A stretch of DNA of 15,768 bases from an uncultured Eubacteriales bacterium (GTDB taxonomy: Bacteria > Bacillota > Clostridia > Monoglobales > Monoglobaceae). Positions 5,661-14,024 of this stretch are shown here, piece after piece. The notes below the pieces were generated by a model. It saw only the letters and a program-made list of their open reading frames with translations, ran no database searches and was not told the DNA's origin. The stretch is taken from contig URAN01000068.1 in the NCBI GenBank assembly GCA_900545865.1, positions 1 through 15,768 of the forward strand, written 5' to 3'. Within the stretch, counting starts at the first letter, position 1, and each line of letters begins with the position of its first letter. A program made the position numbers and the translations under genes.

Positions 5661-7859
5661 CTAAAAAATTCGCATTTTGTATTTCAGCCCCGAAAAACGC
5701 CGCTGAATATTATCGTTGTCTACATACTGTTTTATGACATCCTCGTTTCCGACAAGGACGACAAGTTTTTTCGCTCTTGTAATCGCGGTGTACAAAAGAT
5801 TTCTCGTCATCAAAAGCCTGTGTGTTTCGCACATCGGCATTATCACCGCGTCAAACTCGCTGCCCTGGCTTTTATGAACCGTTGCGGCATACGCAAGTTC
5901 AAGTTCGTCAAGCAACATAAAATCATATATGACCGCCCTGTCATCGAATATAACGGTCATCTTTTGAGAATTCTTGTTTATGTCCGAGATAAACCCGACA
6001 TCACCGTTGAAAATGCCAAGGCCCTTTTCGGTTCCGTCAAGCCTTTCCCACTCCATTTGATAATTATTCTTAATCTGCATAACCTTATCGCCGAGACGAT
6101 ATGTACACCGCGCCGTTGAATATTCCTCTCTGTCGGGTGACGGCGGATTCAGCTTGTCCTGTAATATGGCGTTCAGATTCGCCACACCGATGAGCGACTT
6201 TCGCGTTGGGGTCAAAACCTGAATTTGAGAAATCCCGTTAAACCCGTAAAACCTCGGCAGCCGCCTTGCGCATAAATCCGCAATCGTATCGGGTATCGTC
6301 AATGGGTCATCGCGCATAACCAAAAAGAAATCGTTATCGGCATCGTTGAACATCGGCATCTCGCCGTGATTTATACGGTGCGCGTTTACGACAATCATAC
6401 TCTCGCGCGCCTGTCTGAAAATCTCGGTCAGCTTGATACAGGAAATCGAATCGCTTTCGATTATATCTTTAAGCACGTTTCCGGCACCCACGGACGGAAG
6501 CTGGTCGCTGTCGCCGACCATTACTATTCTCGTTCCGGCCGACATCGCAGCAAGCAGACTGTCCATCAGCAATATATCCACCATTGACATCTCATCTACA
6601 ATCAAAATATCACAGTCAAGTTTGTTATTCTCGTTTTTGGCAAAACGATTGCCGACCTCGCTCTCACCCGGGGTAATCTCCAAAAGTCTGTGAATCGTCT
6701 TTGCCTCCTCTCCACAGACCTCGCTCATTCTCTTTGCCGCTCTTCCCGTCGGCGCGGTGAGCATTACCTTTTTTCCTGTTGTTTCGGCAATATCAATTAT
6801 CGTTTTGATAATTGTCGTCTTACCTGTACCCGGACCGCCCGTTATAACAGTTGCGGCGTTTTGAAAAACACAGTTTACCGCATCGGTTTGAGCCTCGGCA
6901 AGAACTATTCCGTTTCTTTTTTCAACCTTTTCGATAAGACTGTTCATCTCTGCTATGTCGGTTTCAAAAATAATTCCCGACATTTCCAACAGCCTTTTTG
7001 CCACACGCCTTTCGGCGTTATAATATTCGGCAAGATATATTGCGTCAAACTCGCCCATATTCTCTTGAAAGAGCTGTTCCGACAGCAACATATCCGATAT
7101 TGCGTTTTCGGCAACGCCGCAATCAATTTCCAGCATCTGTGCCGCTTGTGACGAAACGGTACTGCGCGGCAGGAACGTATGTCCGTTAAGGTATCCGATT
7201 TGCCGCAAGAGAAACTTTATTCCGCTCATTACCCTCTCGGGTGCCGCCTTGTCAAACCCGAGTTCAAGAGCCATCGCATCGGCGGTTTTAAAAGTTATTC
7301 CGTCAACGCTGTCAGCGGCAATGTACGGATTATTTTTTATTTTATTGACCGTATCCGCCCCGAAAACCGCGTATGCCTTAACCGCGGCAGACGGCGAAAG
7401 TCCGAACTTCTGAAAGAATATGATTACCTCACGCACACCGATAAGCTCAATAAATTTTTTATGAATCTCATCAACTTTTTTGAGCGTCAGTCCCGATATT
7501 GCCAAAAGCTTTTCAGGCGTGTTCTCTATCACGTCAAGCGCATCCGCGCCGAACATCTTTACAATCTTTTTTGCCGTTGCCTTGCCAATCCCCGGCAGAA
7601 CGCCCGAGGCAAGATACTTTTCCGTTTCGTCCTCGGTTGACGGAAGATGGCGTTCGTAATACTCGACTTTGAACTGGTCGCCGTATTCAATATGCACAAC
7701 CCAATCGCCGTGCGCCTCTATCCTCTCGCCCTCGGTCAAATCGGGCATATATCCCGTCATTGTGATAAGCGAACCCCCGTATGCAACATCACAGACAGTA
7801 TATCCGTTTTCGTTATTTGAATATATAATCGATTCAACCACACCGTCAATTTTTATCAC
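5661..7859 (-). CDS. recD2: RecD2-type SF1 ATP-dependent DNA helicase
   Basis: A 732-residue 5'-3' DNA helicase of the RecD2/TraA group found in bacteria without RecBCD; it acts in DNA repair and replication-fork maintenance. N-terminal OB-like region (1-75) and helix-hairpin-helix repeats (about 85-180, with VLPGIGKATAKKI) precede the motor: Q motif around AEAQTDAV (321-328), Walker A GGPGTGKTT (341-349), Walker B LIVDEMSMVD (419-428), motif III GDSDQLPSVGAGN (449-461), EIFRQA (479-484), motif V ATVHKSQGSEFD (658-669) and motif VI LLYTAITRAKK (about 687-697). The start is GTG at 7857-7859, supported by GGGAGG 7 bases upstream. It lies 88 bases after malQ and 26 bases before recR. Confidence 0.95.
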   Translation of the reverse strand: MIKIDGVVESIIYSNNENGYTVCDVAYGGSLITMTGYMPDLTEGERIEAHGDWVVHIEYGDQFKVEYYERHLPSTEDETEKYLASGVLPGIGKATAKKIVKMFGADALDVIENTPEKLLAISGLTLKKVDEIHKKFIELIGVREVIIFFQKFGLSPSAAVKAYAVFGADTVNKIKNNPYIAADSVDGITFKTADAMALELGFDKAAPERVMSGIKFLLRQIGYLNGHTFLPRSTVSSQAAQMLEIDCGVAENAISDMLLSEQLFQENMGEFDAIYLAEYYNAERRVAKRLLEMSGIIFETDIAEMNSLIEKVEKRNGIVLAEAQTDAVNCVFQNAATVITGGPGTGKTTIIKTIIDIAETTGKKVMLTAPTGRAAKRMSEVCGEEAKTIHRLLEITPGESEVGNRFAKNENNKLDCDILIVDEMSMVDILLMDSLLAAMSAGTRIVMVGDSDQLPSVGAGNVLKDIIESDSISCIKLTEIFRQARESMIVVNAHRINHGEMPMFNDADNDFFLVMRDDPLTIPDTIADLCARRLPRFYGFNGISQIQVLTPTRKSLIGVANLNAILQDKLNPPSPDREEYSTARCTYRLGDKVMQIKNNYQMEWERLDGTEKGLGIFNGDVGFISDINKNSQKMTVIFDDRAVIYDFMLLDELELAYAATVHKSQGSEFDAVIMPMCETHRLLMTRNLLYTAITRAKKLVVLVGNEDVIKQYVDNDNIQRRFSGLKYKMRIF

Positions 7860-7947
7860 GTTTTATCCTCCCGAAAATCATATTCGACCGTAAAATTCCG
7901 CACGGACGGTCATCGTCATTATTTATGAACCGCCGCACCGAAAAATC

Positions 7948-9435
7948 TTATCTTCCGTATGTTTGAGTTATCTTTTTTATCCAATCCGCCGTTTCGTCAA
8001 AAAACACCCAATTCAGCATAAGCCGCCATTGCCAGTTCCCGTCGGCACGCGACGGAACATTCATTCTCGCACGGTTATCAAGACCGAGAATGTCCTGCAT
8101 CGTAATAATCGAAACATCAGCGACGGTCGCCATAAGGCATTTTATTACCTCGCGCTTTTCATCACAGTTACAAAGGTTTTTAAGCCGCAGGTATTCTCTC
8201 GCAAAATCGACTTCTTTTTTGTCCGCGGTATCAAGCCAGCCGGCAAGAGTCGCATTATCGTGAGTTCCGATATACGCAACGCAATTTTTGTTATACTTAT
8301 GCGGAAGGTATTCACTGTCGCTTTCGGGGTCGAAAGCGAACTGTAAAACCTTCATACCGGGGAATTTTGTGTATTTAAGCAAGTCGCGCACGGGCTTGTC
8401 TATCATTCCCAAATCCTCGGCAATAATCGGTGGATTTTCGCCCAGCTCGGCTTTTAAAACATCAAAGAAATCCTCGCGCGGACCTTTTTGCCATTCTCCG
8501 CCCGTTGCATCCTCATCTCCGAACGGAATCGAGAAATAATCCGCAAATGCCCTGAAATGGTCGATACGAACAATGTCACAGCATTTAAGCATTGACTTTA
8601 TTCTCTTTATCCACCACTCATACCCGGTGCTTTTGAGATAATCCCAGTTATACACGGGATTTCCCCAAAGCTGTCCTTTGGGCGAAAAATAATCGGGCGG
8701 ACAACCTGCCACGCACAGAGGACGTCTGCCTTTTCCGAGTTTCAAAATTTCGTTATGCGCCCACGCGTCCGCGCTGTCCTCGGCGACATACATCGGAATA
8801 TCACCGATAATTTTTATCTCATTCTTTTCAGCATATTCTTTCAGTTTTTTCCATTGCTCAAAAAATCTATATTGCGTATAAATCCAAAATTCTATTTCGT
8901 CCTGAAGTCGGTTATACGCATCGTTCATAGCCTCAAAATCACGAAATTTAATCTCATCCGGCCATTCCCAGTACGGTTTTAAACCGTATTCGAATTTAAG
9001 CGCCATAAACATTGCATAATTTTCAACCCAATATGCCTCACTGCTGCGGAACTCGGCGAGTTCCTCTTTTATGTCATCTCTGTCGGCACGATACGCCTCT
9101 TTGAGAACCTTAAAACGGTTTTCAAAGAGCTTTCCGTAATCGGCAAATTCGGAATTATCACCCCAATTAATATTTCTGTACGTTTCGGGGTTTAACTTTC
9201 CGCTTTCGCTGAGCATATCCAAATCAATCAGATACGGATTCCCGGCAAAGGTCGAATATGACTGATACGGCGAATCGCCGAACCCTGTCGGGGATATGGG
9301 CAGAATCTGCCAATACTTTTGTCCCGCACGTTTCAAAAAATCTATAAATTCATATGCACATCTGCCGAGAGTTCCGATTCCGTAAGGTGACGGCAATGAT
9401 GTAATGTGCAAAAGCACTCCGCTTCCTCTTTCCAT
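7948..9435 (-). CDS. malQ: 4-alpha-glucanotransferase (amylomaltase)
   Basis: A cytoplasmic GH77 enzyme that transfers alpha-1,4-glucan segments between maltodextrins, used in maltose and glycogen/starch breakdown. I place the start at ATG 9433-9435 (MERGSGVLLHITS), which has AAAGGAGG 7 bases upstream; the frame extends 14 codons further to an ATG without a ribosome binding site. That gives 495 residues, typical for the bacterial short form. Catalytic residues are all visible: nucleophile D292 in VRIDHFRAF, acid/base E340 in IIAEDLGMID, and D393 in YIGTHDNATLAGW. The substrate-loop motif GDIPMYVAEDSADAW is intact. No glycogen or maltose genes neighbour it, so regulation cannot be read from context. 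It sits between the repeat-rich spacer and recD2. Confidence 0.95.
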   Translation of the reverse strand: MERGSGVLLHITSLPSPYGIGTLGRCAYEFIDFLKRAGQKYWQILPISPTGFGDSPYQSYSTFAGNPYLIDLDMLSESGKLNPETYRNINWGDNSEFADYGKLFENRFKVLKEAYRADRDDIKEELAEFRSSEAYWVENYAMFMALKFEYGLKPYWEWPDEIKFRDFEAMNDAYNRLQDEIEFWIYTQYRFFEQWKKLKEYAEKNEIKIIGDIPMYVAEDSADAWAHNEILKLGKGRRPLCVAGCPPDYFSPKGQLWGNPVYNWDYLKSTGYEWWIKRIKSMLKCCDIVRIDHFRAFADYFSIPFGDEDATGGEWQKGPREDFFDVLKAELGENPPIIAEDLGMIDKPVRDLLKYTKFPGMKVLQFAFDPESDSEYLPHKYNKNCVAYIGTHDNATLAGWLDTADKKEVDFAREYLRLKNLCNCDEKREVIKCLMATVADVSIITMQDILGLDNRARMNVPSRADGNWQWRLMLNWVFFDETADWIKKITQTYGR

Positions 9436-9510
9436 TATATATCCTCCTTTTGATTTGCCAATTCTGTTATTCCGCATAATTTGTGCCGTTTATTCGCATC
9501 TGTGAAGTAA

Positions 9511-9610
9511 CAAGGTCACAGATTGCCGACAGCAATCGTTTCGCAATTTGATCGGGTGGTCAAGGTCGCAGATTACCGGTGGCTATCGTTTTGCAATTTG
9601 ACCGAGTTAG
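9511..9610. repeat. Tandem imperfect 50-bp direct repeat (two units)
   Basis: Units 9511-9560 and 9561-9610 both begin CAAGGTC and share CAGATT and ATCGTTT/GCAATTTGA blocks; I count about 38 of 50 identical positions, with no gap. They lie upstream of malQ, inside the non-coding stretch between ilvE and malQ. Two units with no unique spacer exclude a CRISPR array; a minisatellite or degenerate intergenic repeat is likely. Confidence 0.65.
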
Positions 9611-9661
9611 CAGACGAGAGCCCGCCCCTACATGATTTTGCATACATTCTGTTTAAATGTG

Positions 9662-9684
9662 CGGGACGGTTATGAACCGTCCCG
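9662..9684. repeat. Strong 10-bp hairpin, REP-like
   Basis: CGGGACGGTT and AACCGTCCCG form a perfect 10-bp stem around ATG. No run of T follows on either strand, so it is not a classical terminator. Such GC-rich hairpins in spacers are often REP-like dispersed elements or transcript-end stabilisers; this reading is inference. Confidence 0.5.
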
Positions 9685-9850
9685 TGAAATATTAATCAAA
9701 TTAAGCGGTTATACGTATAATTTTGCAACCCCTACAATATTTATTATATCACATAAGGCGCATAATCTGTATCAGAACAAACCATACGCCTTATATATTA
9801 ATTCCGTGCCTAAAATCACACTTAAATTAAGTGTTCCGAGCACAAATTTA

Positions 9851-10912
9851 TCAGTCAACAGTCAAGACCCAACCAAACTCATCTTTTGCCGTGCCTGTTT
9901 GTATTCCCGTGATTGTGTCGAAAATACGCTGTGTTACCTCGCCGATTTGGTTATTGTTCACCGGCATAATCTTATCCTCCCACTTAAGTTCACCGACAGG
10001 AGAGATAATAGCCGCCGTACCCGTACCAAAGCATTCTTCAAGCTTGCCTGATTTATACGCTTCATAAACTTCTTCAATAGAAATTCTGCGTTCCGATACC
10101 GGAATACCCCAGTGCTTTAACAGCTCAATCGTTGACATTCTCGTTATACCGCTCAAAATACTTCCGTTAAGCATCGGCGTAACAACCTCGCCGTCAATCT
10201 TAAAGAATATGTTCATCGAGCCGACTTCTTCGATATACTTCTGTTCCACACCGTCAAGCCACAGAACCTGTGAATATCCGCGGTCGTGCGCAATAACCTG
10301 AGCCTTTATGCTGCTCGCATAGTTACCGCCCGTCTTGGTAAAGCCCGTTGCGCCGCGAACGGTACGAACATATTTATCCTCAACATAAATCTTAACCGGG
10401 TTAAGACCCTCGGGATAATAAAGACCGCTCGGCGAACAGATAATATAGAGCGAATACTTGTTTGACGGACGAACGCCGAGACACTCGTCAGTTGCAATAA
10501 TAAACGGACGGATGTACAAAGACGCACCCTCTTGTTTCGGAATCCAATCTTTATCAAGCTCAACCAGCTGTTTAAGCGCCTCAACGCAAAAATCAACGTC
10601 AACCGGCGGAATCGCAAGTCTGTCAGCGGAAACATTCATTCTTTCAAAATTTTTATAAGGACGGAAAAGACGAACGTGACCGTCTTTTGACATATACGCC
10701 TTTAAGCCTTCAAATATCTCTTGTGCATAGTGGAACACCATTGCAGACGGTTCAAGCGTTATCGGCCCGTAAGGAACAATCCTTGCGTCATGCCAACCGT
10801 TTTGCGGGTCGTAATCCATAACGAACATATGATCCGAAAAAATATCCCCGAAAGTCAAATCTCCCTGCGGTTTTTGTTTAGGTGAAGTTGTCTTGGTTAC
10901 TGTGATGTTCAC
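9851..10912 (-). CDS. ilvE: Branched-chain amino acid aminotransferase
   Basis: A PLP enzyme (fold type IV, long BCAT type) that interconverts Leu/Ile/Val and their 2-oxo acids with glutamate/2-oxoglutarate, the last step of branched-chain amino acid synthesis. The PLP lysine is in FTKTGGNYASS, with YAQEIFEGLKAY, RLFRPYKNFERM and GTGTAAIISPVGE as further family motifs. I choose GTG at 10910-10912 (protein MNITVTKTTSPKQK, 353 residues) because AGAGGG lies 7 bases upstream; an ATG six codons earlier (10928-10930) has no ribosome binding site. The gene has its own sigma-A promoter, so it is probably transcribed apart from the peptidase gene before it. No T-box or leader peptide fits in the short leader, so leucine-type attenuation is not evident. 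Confidence 0.93.
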   Translation of the reverse strand: MNITVTKTTSPKQKPQGDLTFGDIFSDHMFVMDYDPQNGWHDARIVPYGPITLEPSAMVFHYAQEIFEGLKAYMSKDGHVRLFRPYKNFERMNVSADRLAIPPVDVDFCVEALKQLVELDKDWIPKQEGASLYIRPFIIATDECLGVRPSNKYSLYIICSPSGLYYPEGLNPVKIYVEDKYVRTVRGATGFTKTGGNYASSIKAQVIAHDRGYSQVLWLDGVEQKYIEEVGSMNIFFKIDGEVVTPMLNGSILSGITRMSTIELLKHWGIPVSERRISIEEVYEAYKSGKLEECFGTGTAAIISPVGELKWEDKIMPVNNNQIGEVTQRIFDTITGIQTGTAKDEFGWVLTVD

Positions 10913-10976
10913 ATTTATTCCCTCTTTCATTAAATACTGTAATTACTATTTTTATCAAATATAATCTTTATATATC

Positions 10977-11005
10977 AGTATATCACACCGTTTTACATAT
11001 TTCAA
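10977..11005 (-). promoter_or_regulatory. Sigma-A promoter of ilvE
   Basis: On the minus strand TTGAAA (11005-11000), a 17-base spacer and TATACT (10982-10977) form a good housekeeping promoter; a TG one base before the -10 makes it extended. It lies between the peptidase stop and ilvE, giving a leader of roughly 55-60 bases. Confidence 0.75.
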
Positions 11006-11060
11006 GAAAAATTTTAATAATTATCAGAAAAAAACGGCGATATTTTTATACAGTTTACAA

Positions 11061-12134
11061 TTATTCACATATAATAAGGTTTTTATCGAACGAGGAAAGG
11101 TTGTCATACCCGTCTTTTTTCACTATAACCAAGTCCTCGATTCTCACGCCGCCGATGCCGCCGATATATATTCCCGGTTCACAGGTCACAGCCATATTCT
11201 CTTTGAGAATAATTTTAGATTTAGGCGAAAGCGTCGGCAATTCGTGAATTTCAACGCCCACTCCGTGGCCGAGCGCGTGTCCGAAATATTTTCCGTATCC
11301 GGCATCCTCGATAACTCTGCGTGCCGCAGCGTCACATTCCGCACCGCATACCCCGGAGCGAATGGATTTAAGTCCCCCTTTCTGTGCGGCAAGAACGGTA
11401 TCATACACCTTTTTTTGTTCTTTTGATATTTCGCCCATTACAAAAGTGCGCGTCATATCCGAACAATACCCCTTATATACGCACCCAAAGTCAATCGTGA
11501 CAAAATCGCCGCGTTCAAGTATCTTTTCATTAGGCTTTCCGTGCGGCATTGCCGACTTTTCGCCCGATACGACTATCGTTTCAAAAGATGTGCGTTCCGC
11601 GCCGTGCTTTCTCATTCTGTATTCAAGCTCGGCGGCAATGTCACATTCTCTCGCGCCCGTCTTTATATAAGGTAAGACCTCGCCGAGCGCAACATCACCG
11701 ATTCTCTCCGCCGTGCGCATATGCTCGATTTCGGCATCCGTCTTTATCATTCGCTTTAAATCCGCGCGGTTGCCCAGCGGAACAAGTTCAATATCCGCAA
11801 GCTTTTCGGACAGTGTTTTGTATTCACGATATGTCATCGTCTTATCCTCAAAGCCTATTCGGGCAATACCGAATTCTTTAATTACCTTTTCGATTTCGGC
11901 GCATACGCCGCCCAACCCGAATTGAACTACGTTAAAATCGGGGGATTCGGCTTTTGCCTCTTCGGTATAGCGCGAATCCACAAAAATATATCTGAATCCG
12001 TCACCCGCCAAGGCATAACCCTCGCCGCCGGCAAAGCCGCTGAAATATCTCAAATTATGCGGCGATGATATAAGCACCGCATCCAAATTCAGTTCCGAAT
12101 CTTTACCTAAAATATCATTTAATTTCTCATACAT
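11061..12134 (-). CDS. M24 family Xaa-Pro peptidase (aminopeptidase P-like)
   Basis: A cytoplasmic metallopeptidase (357 residues) that releases the residue before proline from peptides. An N-terminal creatinase-like domain (about 1-125) precedes the pita-bread catalytic domain. All five metal ligands can be seen: D215 and D226 in VTIDFGCVYKGYCSDMTRT, H290 in GHALGHGVGVEIHELP, E319 in CEPGIY and E333 in GGVRIEDLV. The length and lack of a long N-terminal arm match the short PepQ/YpdF-like type of Firmicutes, so pepP versus pepQ cannot be chosen. The ATG has AGAGGG 7 bases upstream and starts 3 bases after the preceding gene's stop, indicating an operon with the endonuclease IV-like gene. Confidence 0.93.
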   Translation of the reverse strand: MYEKLNDILGKDSELNLDAVLISSPHNLRYFSGFAGGEGYALAGDGFRYIFVDSRYTEEAKAESPDFNVVQFGLGGVCAEIEKVIKEFGIARIGFEDKTMTYREYKTLSEKLADIELVPLGNRADLKRMIKTDAEIEHMRTAERIGDVALGEVLPYIKTGARECDIAAELEYRMRKHGAERTSFETIVVSGEKSAMPHGKPNEKILERGDFVTIDFGCVYKGYCSDMTRTFVMGEISKEQKKVYDTVLAAQKGGLKSIRSGVCGAECDAAARRVIEDAGYGKYFGHALGHGVGVEIHELPTLSPKSKIILKENMAVTCEPGIYIGGIGGVRIEDLVIVKKDGYDNLSSFDKNLIICE

Positions 12135-12137
12135 ACG

Positions 12138-13016
12138 TTATCCCTCTTTTCTCAAACATTCATTATATATACGTTTAAACTCAACCGCATCACGGGTTTG
12201 AGTTCCCGCGGACTCACATATGATTCGCACCGCCGCTCCGCGCTCTGCCATTACCTGTGCCAGCGGATAAAAATCGGGTTCAAACTCCGTCTCGGCATAT
12301 GTGCGGTGTTTTTTCTCACCGGCGTTTGTGTATTCGATACGGCTGAAATGCGCATGAAAGGCGTGCGCTCTCTCGCGACCGAGCTTATTTTGAATTTTAT
12401 CGAATATATTTTCAAAATCCTCTTTGGTTTTAAGTCCTCCGAGGGTCATCGCATTAACGTGTCCGAAATCTACTGTCGGAATAAGCCTGTCGTCAATCGA
12501 ACACAGGGCAATAACCTCGTCAACCGTGCCGAGCTGTTTTACCTTTCCCATTGTCTCGGGGCAAATATGAATATTTCCAAACCCTGCCGCATCCGCGGCG
12601 TCAATTGCCCAAGTGAGTGTTTCCGTTGCAAGCCTCAGTGCCTCTCTGCGCGTAATTTTTCCGCAAGAACCCGAATGTACGACTATTCTGTCCGCACCCA
12701 TACACTTTGCGGCGTTCAAAGTCGCAAGTATATAATCAACGCTGTTACGGCGTTTTTCCTCATCGACGGACGACAAGCTTATATAATACGGCGAATGTAC
12801 GGACAGGACAATACCGAATTGCCGCGCCGAATCGCCCAAATCATATGCCGCGTCATCACTTATTTTTACGCCCCTGCCGCATTGATATTCAAAACAGTCA
12901 AGCCCATTGTCCGCAAGCCATTTCGGCGCAGTAAGGGCAGACTTGTTTCCGCTGTCAAAAAAATCTTCACAGCACCCCGCCGTTCCGAATAATGCTTTTG
13001 TTTTTGTATCCGACAT
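12138..13016 (-). CDS. Endonuclease IV-like TIM-barrel protein (AP endonuclease 2 family)
   Basis: A 292-residue TIM-barrel protein of the family that holds endonuclease IV (Nfo) and sugar-phosphate isomerases. Residues matching the trinuclear zinc ligands of Nfo can be placed: H74 in SVHSPYYISL, H114 in VVHSGS, E154 in ICPETMGK, D183 and H186 in VDFGHVNA, H221 or H223 in HAHFS, H237, and E268 in IICESA. The Nfo-type order of ligands favours DNA repair at abasic sites over sugar isomerisation, but the usual H-V-N-D-S-K segment is altered to HAHFSRIEYT, so the activity should be called Nfo-like. AAGGAG precedes the ATG by 9 bases. It lies downstream of rpsU behind a terminator, so it depends on read-through or an unseen promoter, and is tightly followed by the peptidase gene. 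Confidence 0.82.
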   Translation of the reverse strand: MSDTKTKALFGTAGCCEDFFDSGNKSALTAPKWLADNGLDCFEYQCGRGVKISDDAAYDLGDSARQFGIVLSVHSPYYISLSSVDEEKRRNSVDYILATLNAAKCMGADRIVVHSGSCGKITRREALRLATETLTWAIDAADAAGFGNIHICPETMGKVKQLGTVDEVIALCSIDDRLIPTVDFGHVNAMTLGGLKTKEDFENIFDKIQNKLGRERAHAFHAHFSRIEYTNAGEKKHRTYAETEFEPDFYPLAQVMAERGAAVRIICESAGTQTRDAVEFKRIYNECLRKEG

Positions 13017-13043
13017 ATCCGCTTTCTCCTTTTTGTTTTTATT

Positions 13044-13075
13044 TTAAAAAATACGGCGAGGGATAACCCTCGCCG
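13044..13075 (-). terminator. Rho-independent terminator of rpsU
   Basis: CGGCGAGGG and CCCTCGCCG form a 9-bp perfect stem with a 4-nt loop (13054-13075). On the minus strand it is followed by TATTTTTT. It lies 8 bases after the rpsU stop, the classic intrinsic terminator layout. Confidence 0.88.
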
Positions 13076-13082
13076 AATGAAA

Positions 13083-13259
13083 TTATCTGAATTTACGTTT
13101 TCTCGCAGCTTCTGATTTTTTCTTACGCTTTACGCTTGGTTTTTCGTAGTGCTCTCTTTTTCTGACTTCCGACAAAACACCTGCTTTTGCGCAAGAACGC
13201 TTAAAACGACGAAGTGCGCTGTCCAACGATTCATTATCTTTTACTCTGATTTCAGCCAT
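13083..13259 (-). CDS. rpsU: 30S ribosomal protein S21
   Basis: A short basic protein of 58 residues (MAEIRVKDNESLDSALRRFK ... ending RKRKFR). It has the S21 pattern of an N-terminal V-x-x-x-E-S-L-D-x-A-L-R-R-F-K helix, the conserved C-x-K-A-G-V-L segment, the R-K-R-E-H-Y-E-K-P-S-x-K-R-K motif and a Lys/Arg-rich tail. S21 joins the small ribosomal subunit near the 3' end of 16S rRNA and helps translation initiation. The start ATG follows a GGAGGGAGGG ribosome binding site. It has a perfect consensus promoter upstream and a terminator downstream, so it is expressed strongly and largely as a single gene. Confidence 0.97.
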   Translation of the reverse strand: MAEIRVKDNESLDSALRRFKRSCAKAGVLSEVRKREHYEKPSVKRKKKSEAARKRKFR

Positions 13260-13339
13260 TGTACTACCCTCCCTCCAAGTATGGTCAACACTAAGATGTC
13301 AAGGTGAAAAATCTGTTGTTTAAAAAATTCTACTGTTCA

Positions 13340-13368
13340 ATTATACCGATAAATTCTCTGAATGTCAA
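13340..13368 (-). promoter_or_regulatory. Consensus sigma-A promoter of rpsU
   Basis: On the minus strand TTGACA (13368-13363), a 17-base spacer and TATAAT (13345-13340) match the consensus exactly. The expected start site lies about 75 bases before the rpsU ATG. This fits strong expression of a ribosomal protein. Confidence 0.9.
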
Positions 13369-13585
13369 GTGTTAATTAATATATTTTTCATATTTTTTAT
13401 TATTTTTTCAAATTTACCGCTAATTTCACACTTTTAAGCCCCCGAAATCGGGTTTTAAACCGAATATTCGCCAAGGCAAATCCAACCTTTGTAATACCAC
13501 ACATCTCTGTCGGTATTAATTCATTTGTTTTTGCAACAAAGATTTTTTGGGGAAAGCTTAAACGGAATATGTATGCCGTTTTTGT
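13369..13585. other. AT-rich spacer between the toxin array and rpsU
   Basis: No gene is supported. It contains an AT-rich tract before the rpsU promoter, a small CCCGA-AA-TCGGG hairpin (about 13443-13454), an AATACC/GGTATT inverted repeat (about 13493-13518) and a weak AAACGG/CCGTTT hairpin (about 13560-13581) after the last immunity gene. None is a convincing minus-strand terminator. Confidence 0.5.
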
Positions 13586-13900
13586 TTAATTGCCATTTAC
13601 CCATAATACGGTACCGCTTTCCAATGACACTTTTTCGGGAATACATTTTAAAGATATTTCGATACAATCATTATATATCTCAACACTGTTATCAGTACCT
13701 TTCCGCAATACTTTTACATCACCGACAGCAGCCGCATATTCACCGATATAATCTTCATCGCCCGGCTTGGTGTCCGTTTCATAAATTCCTGTAATAGAAT
13801 TACATTTTACTTTAAGACCATTGCCAAATGAGATTATAAGAGATTCTTTCTCAAAATAATCATCAATCGAATAAAGCAATTCTTTATATTTCTCGTTCAT
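13586..13900 (-). CDS. Putative immunity protein, 104 residues
   Basis: A small acidic protein without signal peptide or membrane segment. It looks like a compact alpha/beta fold: an N-terminal helix (NEKYKELLYSIDDYFEKE), then mostly strands including GNGLKVKCNSITGIYETDT, YIGEYAAAVGDVKVL and SVEIYNDCIEISLKCIPEKV. I do not know a named domain for it. It directly follows the tail fragment of a toxin (13914-14024), with GAAAGGAG 5 bases before the ATG. That is the position of the immunity partner in polymorphic toxin cassettes, and its size fits. The frame is intact, as expected if orphan immunity genes are kept for protection against sibling toxins. Function is inferred from context only. Confidence 0.7.
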   Translation of the reverse strand: MNEKYKELLYSIDDYFEKESLIISFGNGLKVKCNSITGIYETDTKPGDEDYIGEYAAAVGDVKVLRKGTDNSVEIYNDCIEISLKCIPEKVSLESGTVLWVNGN

Positions 13901-13913
13901 AAAAACTCCTTTC

Positions 13914-14024
13914 TTATTTTAACCGGCTTGGTTTTGCCGGAACAATCTGAGCATACCCTTTTTTGTCATAGTGAATTGTAGCTCTTGTTGTGTCGTAATT
14001 AATACGTTCAACATTTAAAAAGAC
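13914..14024 (-). pseudogene. C-terminal remnant of a polymorphic toxin (Ntox50-like tail)
   Basis: An open frame after a TAG encodes VERINYDTTRATIHYDKKG followed by YAQIVPAKPSRLK and a TAA at 13914-13916. A tail of the form IHY-x-K-x-G...IVP-A-x-P resembles the end of Ntox50-type RNase toxin domains as I remember them. There is no start codon or ribosome binding site, and the upstream part is missing: the frame abuts the 3' end of the immunity pseudogene. It reads as the stump of a displaced toxin whose immunity gene (13586-13900) survives 13 bases downstream. Confidence 0.5.

Larger units (their letters stand above)
9436..9850. other. Repeat- and palindrome-rich intergenic spacer (415 bases)
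   Basis: No gene is supported here. Besides the tandem repeat, the spacer holds a 10-bp perfect hairpin CGGGACGGTT-ATG-AACCGTCCCG (9662-9684), a 12-bp palindrome TTATACGTATAA (9709-9720), an 8-bp inverted repeat ATAAGGCG/CGCCTTAT with a 26-nt loop (9753-9794) and a palindrome ACACTTAAATTAAGTGT (9818-9834) just after the ilvE stop. None has a clear T-tract on the minus strand. The region looks like an accumulation of small intergenic repeats. Confidence 0.6.

Noticed and set aside
9436..9477. Upstream ATG extension of malQ by 14 codons
   Set aside because: The extension MRNNRIGKSKGGYI covers the AAAGGAGG ribosome binding site itself and is not typical of MalQ; the internal ATG is clearly better.
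9511..9610. Possible mini CRISPR array
   Set aside because: Two units directly abut without a unique spacer and differ at about a quarter of positions; no cas genes are near.
9632..10051. 139-codon plus-strand open frame overlapping the ilvE 3' end
   Set aside because: It runs across palindromic spacer sequence and antisense into ilvE; the translation shows no protein family pattern.
10913..10976. Leader peptide or T-box control of ilvE
   Set aside because: The leader is only about 60 bases and AT-rich, too short for a T-box, and no branched-chain codon run or terminator hairpin is visible.
12198..12992. 264-codon plus-strand open frame opposite the endonuclease IV-like gene
   Set aside because: It lies fully antisense to a gene with clear conserved motifs, its translation is rich in Cys, Arg and His without domain logic, and it has no ribosome binding site of note.
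13268..13305. Second TTGACA/TTGACC pair close to rpsU as an additional promoter
   Set aside because: No -10 hexamer at a suitable distance before the ribosome binding site; the perfect promoter upstream is sufficient.
13559..13585. Hairpin AAACGG/CCGTTT after the 104-residue gene as its terminator
   Set aside because: The T-tract follows on the plus strand, the wrong direction for the minus-strand gene, and the stem is short.
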